Positions 22,346 to 34,154 of a stretch of DNA of 64,000 bases are shown here, one piece after another. The stretch is taken from contig NMRB01000022.1 of the NCBI GenBank assembly GCA_002633025.1, positions 5,822-69,821 of the forward strand, written 5' to 3'. Both the position numbers and the translations under genes were made by a program. Source of the DNA: Notospermus geniculatus (taxonomy: Eukaryota > Nemertea > Pilidiophora > Heteronemertea > Lineidae). Position 1 is the stretch's first letter, and each line of letters begins with the position of its first letter. The notes beneath the pieces were generated by a model. That model was not told the origin of the DNA. It ran no database searches and was given only the letters and a program-made list of their open reading frames with translations.

Positions 22346-22892
22346 GAGATGGCGACTCTCTTTGACAGCGTAGTTTTCTCTGGGCACTCTAGTTCCCTCC
22401 TGCTACACGTCAATTCCCCGTATATCGTCCATAGAGCTTAATATATACCCATTACATTGGTGCTCGGCTCTCGATTCAATGTTTAGTGCACGCAATATGC
22501 AGGCAACCTCCTCAGGGGCGGCGACCGCCTATCGCCGACAATAAAACACATCCACTTTTGAGAGATAGTAATGTAATTAATCACAGAAAATAATTCATCA
22601 TTCCAATTACCTGTATCTTTTGTCACTTGCTACGATCCGAGAAACCATCTCAATCAGATGCTTCTCCCTCTTGGAAAGATACTTCAAAGGAGCATTAATT
22701 ATCTTATTAGAGGTATCGTCGCTGTCTGAATCAGCAGGAAGCACGCAACATGCGGATAAAACTCACATTACCGTATCTGTCCCAGACAATTAAGAGATTC
22801 TCGTGATAATTCTCTGGTCTTTGCTAACATTTGTGCACGTATACCCTTGTTTACTATCGTTAAGGCGGTTACACTGTCTAAGGTACGTTCCT
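22346..22892. other. unassigned sequence
   Basis: No feature recognised. Confidence 0.4.
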
Positions 22893-23150
22893 AAAGGCCC
22901 GTCTACGCGATCATACATTTGTTCAAAACATCATCATATATTTGTATGATGATGTATGATGATGTCCAAGCTTGTTGTGGATTTCCGTCTACACAATGCA
23001 GCTAAAAGTTTGAACATCATCATACGTGTTGGATGCTATTCAAGCTTGTTGGGAAAACGGTCCACACCGATCATACATTTGTCCATGAACATCATCATAC
23101 AAATGTATGATGATGTTTTGAACAAATGTATGATCGTGTAGACGGGCCTT
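22893..23150 (+). mobile_element. inverted-repeat element with GGCCCGTC ends, copy 1
   Basis: AAAGGCCCGTCTACGCGATC on the left pairs with GATCGTGTAGACGGGCCTT on the right. The arms continue through ATACATTTGTTCAAAACATC. Short palindromes of ATGATGATGT fill the interior. The ends are of PIF/Harbinger type, though a clear 3-bp duplication is not visible here. Confidence 0.8.
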
Positions 23151-23155
23151 AAGAA

Positions 23156-23275
23156 ATGCCAGGTTTGGCAGTGACCCGTCGTCGAAAAGGCAAACGAGTT
23201 GGAAGGGGTGTTCAATGGGTTAAACAATGGATCAGGAGGAGAAGTGAGTTTGGAGCCTTAAGGGCTGCCATTTTT
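23156..23275 (+). pseudogene. possible Harbinger transposase N-terminal remnant
   Basis: An ATG-started frame contains TRRRKGKRVGRG, QWVKQWIRRRSEFGALRA. PIF/Harbinger transposases often begin with a basic stretch followed by a V-W-V-x-P-W, several R, then (E/Q)-(F/L)-G-x-(Y/H) pattern. The spacing of W, RRR and EFG here is similar. It lies exactly between two elements with Harbinger-type ends (22893-23150 and 23303-23899). There is no catalytic domain. The identification is inference from a short stretch. Confidence 0.35.
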
Positions 23276-23302
23276 TACACATATATAAACCTTCTGATTG
23301 GT

Positions 23303-23899
23303 AAAGGCCCGTCTGCACGATCATACATTTGTTCAAAACATCATCATACATCTGTATGATGATGTTCATGGACAAATGTATGATCGGTGTGGACCGTTTT
23401 CCCAACAAGCTTGAATAGCATCCAACACGTATGATGATGTTCAAACTTTTAGCTGCATTGTGTAGACGGAAATCCACAACAAGCTTGGACATCATCATAC
23501 ANNNNNNNNNNNNNNNNNNNNNNNNNNNNNNNNNNNNNNNNNNNNNNNNNNNNNNNNNNNNNNNNNNNNNNNNNNNNNNNNNNNNNNNNNNNNNNNNNNN
23601 NNNNNNNNNNNNNNNNNNNNNNNNNNNNNNNNNNNNNNNNNNNNNNNNNNNNNNNNNNNNNNNNNNNNNNNNNNNNNNNNNNNNNNNNNNNNNNNNNNNN
23701 NNNNNNNNNNNNNNNNNNNNNNNNNNNNNNNNNNNNNNNNNNNNNNNNNNNNNNNNNNNNNNNNNNNNNNNNNNNNNNNNNNNNNNNNNNNNNNNNNNNN
23801 NNNNNNNNNNNNNNNNNNNNNNNNNNNNNNNNNNNNACATCATCATACAAATGTATGATGATGTTTTGAACAAATGTATGATCGTGTAGACAGGCCTTT
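23303..23899 (-). mobile_element. GGCCCGTC-end element, copy 2, broken by a gap
   Basis: It begins AAAGGCCCGTCTGCACGATC and ends GTAGACAGGCCTTT. From 23365 to 23501 it is the reverse complement of copy 1. The N gap 23502-23836 falls inside. Dinucleotide TA flanks AAGGCC...GGCCTT on both sides. Confidence 0.75.
23502..23836. other. assembly gap (335 N)
   Basis: A run of N within a palindromic element. Both edges read into CATCATCATACA-type sequence. Confidence 1.
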
Positions 23900-24369
23900 A
23901 GATTTCTGTATCTGTGTTACCTGCATAAGAATTCATTTCCCAAATACTACAAATTCACACCAACTCGCCGCAGCTTCAAATCACCATTCTCAAAACCAAC
24001 CCGTGACGTCATAGTAGGTTATTACGCCGGTTATTACATTACTTAGCCACGTCGCCCCGAGGTATAAAAAAATGCAACCATGTTATTAGTGAATGTATTG
24101 GATGTTTTCAGTCGTATCGGGGTTCTTTTTTCCCATGGTATAAGTATGGCTGGACATATCGAGACAGAAAAAGATACAACGGGGGGCTATTAGCGTAGTG
24201 GTCGGAAGAATGGAGCGATAGGCACCACAACGGAGTTATGTCTTCTGGGGCTCCTCAGAAGGCTGTCAGGGACAAACTGTTCCGTGGGGACCGGGTGATG
24301 AGGTATCAGATTTTATTGTTGTGTGTATTGTTTGCTAGGGTGATTTGAGTTTCGGCACGACAGCCAACG
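23900..24369. other. unassigned sequence
   Basis: No gene or repeat recognised. Confidence 0.4.
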
Positions 24370-24880
24370 CGAAAAGCCATGTGCAGCAGCAGCAGCGTAG
24401 ATAAAGCCATATGCAGCAGCAGCATGGATAAAGCTATGGGCAGCAGGCAGCGTGGTTAAACCTATTCGCAGCAACAGCGTGGGTAAAGCCATGTGCAGCA
24501 GCAGCAGCAGCGTGGATAAAGCTATGCGCAGCAGCGTGGATAAGCCGTGTGCACAACAGCACGGATAAAGCCATGCGAAGCATCAGCGTGGATAAAGCCA
24601 TGTGCAGAACAGCACGGATAAAGCCATGTGCAGAACAGCACGGATAAAGCCATGCGAAGCATCAGCGTTGATAAAGCCATGTGCAGAACAGCACGGATAA
24701 AGCCATGTGCAGAACAGCACGGATACAGCCATGTGCAGCAGCAGCGTGGATAAAGCCATGTGCAGCAGCGGCAGCATGGATAAAGCCATGTGCAGAACAG
24801 CACGGATAAAGCCATGTGCAGAAGCAGCGCTGATGGAGTAGCAGCAGCAGTGGGGATAAAGCCATGTGCAGCAGCATCGC
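24370..24880. repeat. GCAGCAGC / GGATAAAGCCATGTGC minisatellite
   Basis: GGATAAAGCCATGTGCAG followed by variable CAGCAG or AACAGCAC repeats about 17 times with unit length near 27-30 bp. Long minus-strand frames (HMALS, CTWLYP) come from the repeat and are not genes. Confidence 0.9.
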
Positions 24881-24999
24881 GGCTACGAACAGGAAAATTT
24901 TTACCACGTTCACGTTGCGTTGTCACACTTTGCATCAACCGGCGTGAAAGGAATTGGAATCCTATGAATGGGGGTCCGAGTTCCAATAGTCCGCAATTA

Positions 25000-25105
25000 A
25001 GGTTACATTCCAATGGTCATGATTTCTATAGCCATATATCCTAACCCCTCGCTGAACAATAACACCGGACTAAGATTCCTGGGGGACTTAGATTCCTGTC
25101 ACACC
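25000..25105 (-). mobile_element. fC element fragment, copy 1 (empty site for fB)
   Basis: Blocks CAATGGTCATG, TATAGCCATATAT, CTAACCCCTCGCTGAACAAT, AACACCGGACTAAGATTCC and TCCTGTCACACC define fC. The ACACCGGAC site, where 47501-47680 carries an fB insertion, is intact here. Confidence 0.7.
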
Positions 25106-26230
25106 AAATTTAAAGGAGGCGGGGTTAATTGCTCTGGTATGGCATTCAAGACCAATCTTATCTCATATGACCTGATACATCGATGAACATCTGAGCAACC
25201 AAGAAAATTAAAATTCCATAATTTCATCTTCTTATTGGTAATCCCGGGAGCGAGGTAGTATAATGGTGCGTTAAATATTGATCAGTGTGTTACAAAGACG
25301 TTCCTGCCAAGATGAAATTCTATTTGAAAACTTGAAAGCTTCGAATCCTCAGGGAGCGAGTTATCTAAGGAATCTGCCGAGGTTTGTAAAAGCAGTAGGC
25401 AGTCCGGAACAGGGCCGCCAGACTTCATTGTATTCAACATATTGGATTCTGGCAAAACGACAGCGTCAGTTACTGAAGAAAGTATGGTTCTGGTTTCAAG
25501 ACACTGATGCAGTCTTGAACTGATGAACATAACTTTAGATTCACCTATCTAAGATCGATTGTGCACATCTAAGCCGAGCCCTCACCGGTTGCCTTTCTAT
25601 GTATGAATTTTCTTGACAGACTGACGACAGTAGTGGTGACTGACGGGTCTCGAGCTTGTCTTATTGATCAGTCCTAGGCCTGTTGCCAATAGCCAGGGAA
25701 CTAATAATTGAGAAAAAAAAGTTGACCGCCAACATTCTAAACAATTGATGAGGGGAAGTAAACATATCTTTCATTGAAACAAGAGCAGTCGGAGAAAAAA
25801 AGTCTCCCTTTAAACTCGATGATACACGAAATTGGCCGGCAAATCAAAATCCATCGTATATTATGATACATTATATAATGATAATAGACAAATCCCGCAC
25901 TGCACTCTCAAAATAGTCATTTAATGACACAATAAATAAAGTCTGTAATCCCCCTGCAACCATGGAGGCAGATTCCGATGATATCAATGGTTATAAATTA
26001 GTCTATCATAGAGACAGCGCCTAATAATCCAGATTCGGTAGACTGATATTATGATAAACTGATGGGCACTGCCATTTTTCACCAGAACTCCGGTGAAAAA
26101 AAAAACGAATCGGAGACTGGAGTCTGTTACCTTATTAATATAACCCACGCTGTCGCTTCCCATTTTGGTACGCATGGGAGTGGCGTAAAGAGTTTGTCAA
26201 TGAGACAACCAGGGACAAATATGCTCCGAT
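25106..26230. other. unassigned sequence
   Basis: No gene recognised. Confidence 0.45.
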
Positions 26231-26930
26231 CAAAGATATTCTAAGTCCAGACTGATGTACTTCAGTAGTACTTGCCGTGCATTAGATTTAACCACTGGCG
26301 TTGGTATCGGCCTAGCGGTGGGATGAGAAACTAAAATCCAGCCGCAGAAAATCGAAGGAAATAGATTTACCCATTAGCGTTGATATCGCCCTAGCGGTAG
26401 GAGGAAGAACTAACATCCAGCAGCAGCAAATCGAATGAAACCAAGTCCGTGAACTTACTGTCAAAGACGCCCTCGATCTAGGACGACGAACTCGATATTA
26501 CCAACCCTAAAATCTCCCTTGCGGTAGACTGGTTACTGATCTCACCTCTCACCATCTCACCTCTAAGGCTTACACTGACCCCTACTAGGGCCTAGCGATG
26601 AAATCCGGAACCAAGCTAACCCTCGCAGCAAGATGGCGAACTAAAGCATAAGTGCTAAAATCGCCCTAGCGATAGAATGACAAACTACTGACCACCACAC
26701 TCAAATTATCCTAGCGGTGGGACATGAAACTAAAGCCCGCGGTGCTAAAATCACCTAGCGGTACAACGACAAACGAAAGACCACCAGCGCAAACATCATC
26801 TTAGCAGCAGGATATCAAACTAAAGCCTTCAGCGCTGAAACCCCCTAGTGGTAGGATTCCAAACCAATATTCACCAGCGCTCGAGATTGCCCTGGCGGTA
26901 GAATATAAAACCGATCAGTGAGAGTGGAAC
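26231..26930. repeat. CCTAGCGGT-rich degenerate tandem block, copy 1
   Basis: CCTAGCGGT, a GGAT/GACA spacer and AAACTAAAG recur about every 50-60 bp. The whole block is repeated, with differences, at 27788-28635. It has no coding frame. Confidence 0.8.
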
Positions 26931-26989
26931 TTTTCCGAGTAGGACGAAAGAGTCATAGTCGGGCAGATATGTGACATATATGTTCACTT

Positions 26990-27570
26990 CCGGCAGAAAG
27001 TGCACAAATTTGCATACAGGGATATTTTTGTGCGTAGAATCCAAAAATTGCCGGATCCAAGAGGTCTGAGCAATGGGTCGGCCGCCATCTTGAATTTTCA
27101 AAATGGCCGCCATGGTGAGAGGTGGGAAGTCACTTAGCTATCTTCGAAAGCACTCTCGTCAATGAAATTTGGTATAGAGGGGTATTTTGGTGTGCCGAGT
27201 TCAAAAATTGCGGGATCCAAGAGATTTGACAAATGGGTCGGCCGCCATTTTGAATTTTCAAAATGGCCGCCACGCTGAGAGGTAAGTCACTAAGATAGCC
27301 TCCAAAGCACTCAGGTCAATGAAATTTGGTATATAGTGATATTTTGCTGTGCTGAGTTCAAAAATTGCCAGATCCAAGAGGTTTGACCGATGGGTCGGCC
27401 GCCATTTTGAATTTTCAAAATGGCCGCCACGGTGAGAGTTTGGAAGTCACTTAGCTAGCTTCCAAAGCACTCACGTCAATGAAATTTGGTATAGAGGGGT
27501 ATTTTGGTGTGCTGAGTTCAAAAATTGCCGGATCCAAGAGGTTTGACTAATGAGTCGGCCGCCATTTTGA
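26990..27570. repeat. about 158-bp tandem repeat with GCCGCCATTTTG palindrome
   Basis: GGGTCGGCCGCCAT starts near 27075, 27235, 27392 and 27552. Each unit has GGCCGCCATTTTGAATTTTC followed by AAAATGGCCGCC, a palindrome of about 32 bp. At 27081-27092 the sequence is GCCGCCATCTTG, the consensus binding site of the factor YY1. The array stops at the single N at 27571. Confidence 0.85.
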
Positions 27571-27571
27571 N
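27571..27571. other. single-N assembly join
   Basis: One N, with unrelated sequence on the two sides and no overlap visible. Confidence 0.9.
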
Positions 27572-27787
27572 AGTAAACGCCAGTGTTGCAGGACAACTGA
27601 AATTTGCGCCTCCATTTTGACTGTATAGCGCATGCGTATGGTTGTCATAACCGAGGCTATACCGATTCTACCCCGGGTCCGTTTACATTGCTTTAAGAAA
27701 TTTATAACCTGATATAGGGCGAATCTACCTCGGTTCTGACCCAGAGTAAATTAAACAGGAAATTCGTGTAATGTAAATGCGGTTTTA

Positions 27788-28635
27788 GATATTCTAAGTG
27801 CAGATAAGCTTCAGTAGTACTTGCCGTGCATTAGATTTAACGACTGGCGTTTATATCGGCCTAGCGATGGGATGAGAAACTAAAATCCAGTAGCAGCAAA
27901 TCGAAGGAAACCAAGTCCTTGAACTTAACCTGTCAAAGACGCCCTCGATCTTGGACGACGAACTCGATATTTACCAACCCTAAAATCTCACTTGCGGTAG
28001 ACTGGTTTATACTGACCTCACCTCTAGGGCCCCACACTGACCCCAAGCGATGAAATGCGGAACCAAGTTAACCCTCCCGGCAAGATGACGAACTAAAGCA
28101 TAAGCGACTAGACTGGTACCAGGTCTTCTGGGCAGCTTGCATTCGAAGACCGGTGAAAGCAAATGATCTAAGCCGGATTCCCGGCTAGTGACGTCATTCT
28201 ACAGCTCCACGAGCAATAGACCGACGCCGAGCTAAATATAGACCAGCGGGCGCCATGTGATGATGGTTTTATTATGCATTTGCTTTTGCGTCTGTCCTAG
28301 TATTTTTCATCAGGACAGTGTTCGGTCTAATAAGCGATAAAATCGCCCTAGCGATAGAATGACAAACTACTGACCACCACACTCAAATCATCCTAGCGGT
28401 GGGACATGAAACTAAAGCCCGCGATGCTAAAATCACCTAGCGGTACAACGACAAACGAACGACCACCAGCGCAAACATCATCTTAGCAGCAGGATATCAA
28501 ACTAAAGCCTTCAGCGTTGAAACCCCCTAGTGGTAGGATCCCAAACCAATATTCACCAGCGCTCGAGATTGCCCTGGCGGTAGAATATAAAACCAATCAG
28601 TGAGAGTGGAACTTTTCCGAGCAGAACGAAAGAGT
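27788..28635. repeat. CCTAGCGGT-rich block, copy 2, carrying an insertion
   Basis: It parallels 26231-26930 from ATTCTAAGT...CTTCAGTAGTACTTGCCGTG to GAACTTTTCCGAG. It differs by point changes, some deletions, and the 222-bp insertion at 28108-28329. Confidence 0.85.
28108..28329. mobile_element. 222-bp insertion with 8-bp target duplication
   Basis: ATAAGCGA stands on both sides (28100-28107 and 28330-28337). The sister block has ATAAGTGCTAAAATCG at the same place with no insertion. The ends are CTAGACTGG and GGTCTA, a short imperfect inverted repeat. A truncated copy of its left 110 bp lies at 37926-38022. An 8-bp duplication is usual for hAT elements, but the ends are too short to assign it. 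Confidence 0.8.
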
Positions 28636-29440
28636 CAACAAAAACCAATTTATTTGTGATCCAAAACGCAGGAGGGGTTCGGCGCTTCCAATTCCACAAT
28701 CTACGTCATCAGCTTGCGCAGCGTGAGGGAAAAAATACTTTTTTTACAGATAACACAAACACGAGGTTTAATCCTGTTCGTAGTGACAGGTGGTGCGTGT
28801 TTTTCTGCAGAATTCAATGACAAACACGCATCGTGCGGTTTATGCTAATTCCAGCTCCGCTGCAGTTTCTCAAATCTTAGTCAAAAACTCTTTACTGGGT
28901 AATTGGAAATTTATTGATTTTCATCAAAAAAAGCGCGCGTCATTGGTAAAAACGGCAAACACGATATAACAAGCTTGAACTTGGTTTCAAATACGTCTAA
29001 TTGACTGGTAAAATCTTTGAACCGGCGGAGGTAAAGGTAAAAAAAGGGATTATATATAAAGAGGCGAGATCTTAGATACATGACGTATATCCTTAAGCCT
29101 GTTACCCTTTTGATGCGAGCATATATTGGAGGATGTTTTCTAAGACGGCGCGCCAGACTCTAGTTTCTATGACAAGCCAGGAATAGAAACGAGTGAACAA
29201 GGCACATTTTCTGCACATCAATATCCAGGTTTTTTTCCTTGCCTTTCTTAAATAACGAAGCTAAGCAATAGCTTCCTTGCAATTCTATGGCCAAGGGTGG
29301 AGATTTAGCGGGATCAAGGGATGGCGTGACGTACAAAAGGCATTTTTATAATCATGCCACGTCGAGATTTTTTCAAATGAAGCCATTAATCTGGTAGAAG
29401 ACGAAGACGGCCGTTACAAAGGTAGGTCTTCTTGTTGATT
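28636..29440. other. unassigned sequence
   Basis: No gene or repeat recognised. Confidence 0.4.
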
Positions 29441-29554
29441 ACGGTTCCACTACGCGACGGTTGCAGTGTCTACCTTTGCTGTCCGCTCGATAGGTAGCAA
29501 ACAGGAACAGACATCCTGAGAATATCAGAGCCAGCAGCAGCACACCAGGCGATT

Positions 29555-29745
29555 TCGTAGCTACGAAGTGGAAATTTACAAATTCAAGATTCACCATAAC
29601 TTCCTCGGTCTTACATGATATGCTAAAGACGCACTGGCGGCAGTGGTAGCAACCATCTCCAGAATACATTAGGTCCTGGAGATGAAGTAGAATTTCGTAT
29701 TTCGTACTTCTTTTCGTCAGATTTGCGAAACCTCCCTAATACCGA
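29555..29745 (-). mobile_element. fG element, right-hand part
   Basis: TAGCTACGAAGTGGAAATTT, CTCGGTCTTACATGATATGC and the end CAGATTTGCGAAACCTCCC match the right halves of fG at 35078-36051 and 48932-49330. The left half is absent and 29439-29554 is unrelated; on the minus strand that part reads a hydrophobic stretch (VLLLALIFSGCLFLFA) of unknown meaning. Confidence 0.7.
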
Positions 29746-29852
29746 CAGCGATGTCGCCTAGCCTGCGGTGGCTGGCGAGAATATCGGTGACGACTAGATC
29801 GCTTGCGGATATCGCCTGGCGTGCTGCTGGCTTGCGCTCGCGCACTCCGTCA

Positions 29853-30160
29853 CCATCTTCGATGATCGAAGGCCGATCTGCTCACCACTACGTTACACCG
29901 CACATCACCCTTCGAGAAAGTGACCGGTCCACGGCGTATCTGCCGCCTCGAGAAGAAGAGGCCAATCAGAATCGATGTTGTAAAATTGGAATCGTGGTAC
30001 AAAGAGTTGTAGCCGAAGACCCGATATAAAGTGTCATATGATTGGCCGACCGGTAAAGTTGGCATGGTGCCAAGATACGCCGCCGACTGGTCTATTTCTC
30101 GAAGGGTGATGTGCGATGTAACGCAGTGGAGAGCAGATCGGCCTTCGATCATCGAAGATG
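29853..30160. mobile_element. foldback element with about 88-bp arms
   Basis: CATCTTCGATGATCGAAGGC on the left pairs with GCCTTCGATCATCGAAGATG on the right. The arms continue through GCACATCACCCTTCGAGAAA. The two arms differ by about ten bases. It has no coding capacity. Confidence 0.85.
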
Positions 30161-30521
30161 TCCGTCACCGCCCCTAACGTCTGTAAGCGGTGACGGAGGG
30201 GTAAGCGTTAAGAACCACTGATTACCTCAGGATGGGAATAGGACACCAGGGCTGACGTAAACCTACATCCGCTGATGCATCAGATATCTCACGACTGGTC
30301 TCCTCTTTCCTTTGATACGCGTGTTCGGCGATGGGTTATGTACGGTACCAATCTGTGTCAGTCTGATTGGTAATAGCCTTGCCTTTCATTGGGTTTGTGA
30401 GGCAGTATTGGTGACGAATCTTTATCATGCAGGTTTATTTGTTGTATGATCTTTACTTATATGTATAGGGATGGCAAACGATCGCGATCACAAGATCAGC
30501 GTCGAAGTTAACGTAGGAAAT
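30161..30521. other. unassigned sequence
   Basis: No feature recognised. Confidence 0.4.
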
Positions 30522-30782
30522 CAGTACGTTGCACAATTGACCTCCTTTCCGCGCCGCGCATGCAGTGTCCTGCACGTACCGTCGTCGTATCTTCCGCGGA
30601 CGTCGCGCGCCGTCATGGAGGCACGCATTGAAGACGTAACGTCATTCGCCCGTGGTGCGCGGACGCCACGCAGAAGAGACGCGTGACGCACCCGTACCAT
30701 ACGCAATGAACTGAAGCGTATCTTCCGCGTCACGTACGCGGTAGGTACGCGGATAAAGGTAGGTCAATTGTGCAACGTACTG
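30522..30782. mobile_element. inverted-repeat element with CpG-rich interior
   Basis: CAGTACGTTGCACAATTGAC at the left is the exact complement of GTCAATTGTGCAACGTACTG at the right. The interior is rich in CG dinucleotides (for example GCGCCGCGCATGC and CGCGGACGTCGCGCGCC), unlike the flanks. It is non-coding. Confidence 0.85.
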
Positions 30783-31559
30783 TATCAGACTGACGTGAAG
30801 AGTAAAGTCACAGGAACTAAACACATTGCAATTCGCAAGAACCAATCACTTCGCGAATCAAGGGAACCAATTAGATCGTGAATCAATGAGGATCCACCAA
30901 TTAGAATAGAGGAAAGAGTTCTCCCGACCAATCAATTTGACGGAAATGGTCTATCCGACCTCACGTGCCCGGCAGTTCAGCCAAGCCCGCGGATCTCCGA
31001 CCTAGAATTCACGATCACCAATCTTCTACTGACAGCCTTTCACGGATCTTGGGGCGTTTTTACCCGTGGTATTTACGGGATAAACGATCTCTTCGTCTTC
31101 TCACGTTCAACCTGTCAGCCCCCGTCCTCTTCCACCCCTCATCGACACCAGACCGGGTACGCACGCATCACTTTCACGGTCAATTAATGCCAGAAATGTC
31201 ACTTATATTGGCGAATATAGACTCTACATTGTGTCTATTAATCTATCGAGTTCTAAATTATCTTATCGCATATTGATCAGCATATGGTTGACGGAATGCT
31301 GAGGGTGCTCACGGCGAATCTGCAACGACTACATGTATGTAATTAGGTTCCAGGACCAAGTGATCGCTGAAGTACATGTAGACACTGCAGTGTTTGCGGT
31401 GTTTGGACGTTTTTTCGGGGACTTTTTTCTTTCTGCTCACGGAGTTTTTGCTCCAACATTCGCCAGATATATCATTTTTAGCTGATTATTGTCATACATG
31501 TACATGAATGCCTTCGCCCATTTTTTGCGATCGCAGCTCGCAAATTCTTCAAACAGGCG
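30783..31559. other. unassigned sequence
   Basis: No gene recognised. ACATGTA words are frequent. Confidence 0.4.
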
Positions 31560-31735
31560 CGAAGTCCAAGGGGGGCACCCGGCGCACGCCCCTCCCTTCG
31601 GCCAACAAATCTGTAAAATCGACCGTGAAATCCTGATATTTGGAGCAAATCATAAATTCACCGCTGATTTCAATGTTTCTAGCACAGTGCGCCTCCTCTT
31701 TTCCGAAATCGTGGATCCGCCCCCCCCCCCTGCCA
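31560..31735 (-). repeat. dispersed GGGGGGCACCCGGC repeat, copy 1
   Basis: GGGGGGCACCCGGC, CCCTTCGGCCAA, AATCTGTAAAA, GACCGTG and TTTGGAGCAAATCAT are shared in the same order with 34155-34245. It ends near GGATCCGCCCCCC. Type unknown. Confidence 0.7.
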
Positions 31736-32429
31736 TTGGTGCATCCAATCTTTGGTTCAGGTATCTCCTCATCCCTATCGAATCTCCCCTGCCTTTTGCA
31801 ACATTCACCATTCTACCAAACAATCAACCTGTTTTCCTCCAAATGAAATTCAATTCAACTTTAATTCTAATCAACTCTATTCAGATCGACTCGGCTCGAT
31901 TCAATAAGACTCGATACGATTCCATTCGATTTGTCATTTTGTTATCTTCGATTTTTGCTCAACTGACTTCTTGGGGTATGGCCTTCACAAGTACACAAGT
32001 ACATGCACATAACGTTACATACATGTATACATGAACCTCCCGTACCTTAGGTTCTACTGGCAATAATTGTTACTAGCAAGAACCCGTGGGAATCGGGGAT
32101 TCTGAGTTTGGCTGAGGTTGGAATGCACGGCACGGCTGGAATTGGTGCAACACGGTGTAGCCTACGGTAGGGAGAATTTAGAAAGCAATCGAACAACACC
32201 GTTAAAAAGTAAAATTGCTACCAGAACAAAGTCCTCTTCGCAGATTAAACCACCCGTTGCATCAGGATATGGTATCCTCTATTACCATGCCGAATTTCGA
32301 GGCAAAACAAAGCTTCTAAGTGTGACTTTATTGAGCCGACTTCCAGTATTTTTATATAGATTAACGAACGGATGGGAGTCATGGGATTACGTCCGAGTTA
32401 CAACAGTCTGCATTTGCGAGGTTACACAT

Positions 32430-32690
32430 GTATTATTTTGAACGGTCATGGTCTCTAAAATACACGATCAATATTATTGCACAATATGGGGCCAAAATAC
32501 ATGTATGGGCATGTGCTTCTGGCATGATGGGTAGAAGAAAGATTAACAGTAATATCGCAGCCTCATCTTGTGCAATAATATTGCGCGTGTATGGGTGGCT
32601 TAAGCCATTTATTCTAATCCCTCATTGACCAATAAATCCGGACTTTAATTCCTCGGCTCGTGCCACACAGGGAAACCAGGCACAAGTCGA
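32430..32690 (-). mobile_element. fC element, copy 2 (diverged)
   Basis: GAACGGTCATGGTCTCTAAA, TAAGCCATTTATTCTAATCC, CCGGACTTTAATTCC and GTGCCACAC match fC in order. Extra sequence including two GCAATATTATTGCACAAT-like palindromic pieces lies in the middle. Confidence 0.6.
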
Positions 32691-34154
32691 GAGGGTAACG
32701 ATTGACGACAATGTAACCAATGAAACCAATTACGTTGTAGTTACATTATCAAAGAGAAGTCTCTACTGCATGTAGCTGAGTCGATGACCGAACAGGGGTA
32801 GTCAAGACCTTAGAGATTGTGTCAAGAGCGAAGTATCGAAAATCTCTCTATTGGTGATCGAAACCTGATTATGCGAACTTTACTTCAGGCAAACCTAGAC
32901 AAGTACAATCTCGCCGGAGCTATAGACCAGGGTAAAGGATATTTTAATTGGATTTTCAACAAATGTCAAGGTACTTTCCGTATCATACCAAAACCTATAT
33001 CAAGTGTACGTTAATGACAACCTACAAGACACCAGCTATCAGATAATGAGGTAATATCGATTCTTTACCTGGTCGGTGGCCTTTCGAAAAAAGCGAAAAA
33101 TGACGAATTGAAAGGTTATAAAAGACATCATGATGGCGTGGAGTGCATTTTGCTTGGTGCCTAGTCATTATCATTAGTCATTGAGGGGTCATATTACATC
33201 GCTTTGTCTCTTCGTGAATGTCCGTGAAATGCCGAAGATGACGTCACTATCGTGAGTCGAATGAGCGAAGAAACTGACCTTGACCTTGATCGTGACCTTG
33301 GGTTTTTGGAAGGTCAAGAATACCGTGGAAACGAAATCGTTTGGACGACTACAGGAGAAACGAACACAGGTATATTGTAATTTTTTATGAGCAGGCCGAC
33401 TATTCAGGTAATATTTCCACTCGGAAAAGGGGGAAACTTCTTGACAAAGCCATCCGCAGTTGACCGCCACAGGCCTACATGTACATGACAGACAACAATC
33501 GAACATTTTCCGAAGTCGTCACCCAAGACACATTTCATCATGAAGAAATCTGTGAGAGAACGAAGTTGGTCGAATGTGCGTCAGACTAGTAACATGTACA
33601 TAAGAAAATGAAAAAGGCCGGCAATGGTCCAAGTTGATGGAGGTTTATGAAGAAGAAAGAGCTCCATGGTTTATGCATCATTTTTCGCCACCGAACGAAC
33701 GGATATACGGCGTTTTGCAGTGGAAATCTCTCTTTCAATGTAGCTTTGTTCATTCACCTTCCAAGATATGGCCACACGCAGCGGCACCTCTTCAAGAGAG
33801 ATCCCCAGCTACCGTCATTGCTGAGCGCAAAACGGCCCCTTCCACGTCGCACGTTTTTATGAAGACCAACGGCTCAATTCGCAGCCTGCTTACCATTACG
33901 TGACCTATGGTGTCGCCTGCTTTCCGGCAGCTGCATGTGGGGTTGACAGGTTGATGGAGTACCCGGGCGGAACTCCGCCGCCTCTCAAGGACAAAACCTC
34001 GATGAACATTCAATCTCCATCTCAACACTTGAATCATCAGTCCCATTCCCATACAATCGAATATGAAGCATTACTCTTCCGCCCTACCGACCAATCTTAG
34101 CCATGGTTGTTCAGGAGATGCGCTCCCTGCGAAGGGAGAGGACAAGGCCAGGCG
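32691..34154. other. unassigned sequence
   Basis: No gene recognised. TGACCTTGACCTTGATCGTG occurs at 33275-33294 (see findings). Confidence 0.4.

Noticed and set aside
24522-25013. Cysteine- and tryptophan-rich minus-strand frame
   Set aside because: It is a by-product of the GGATAAAGCCATGTGCAG minisatellite.
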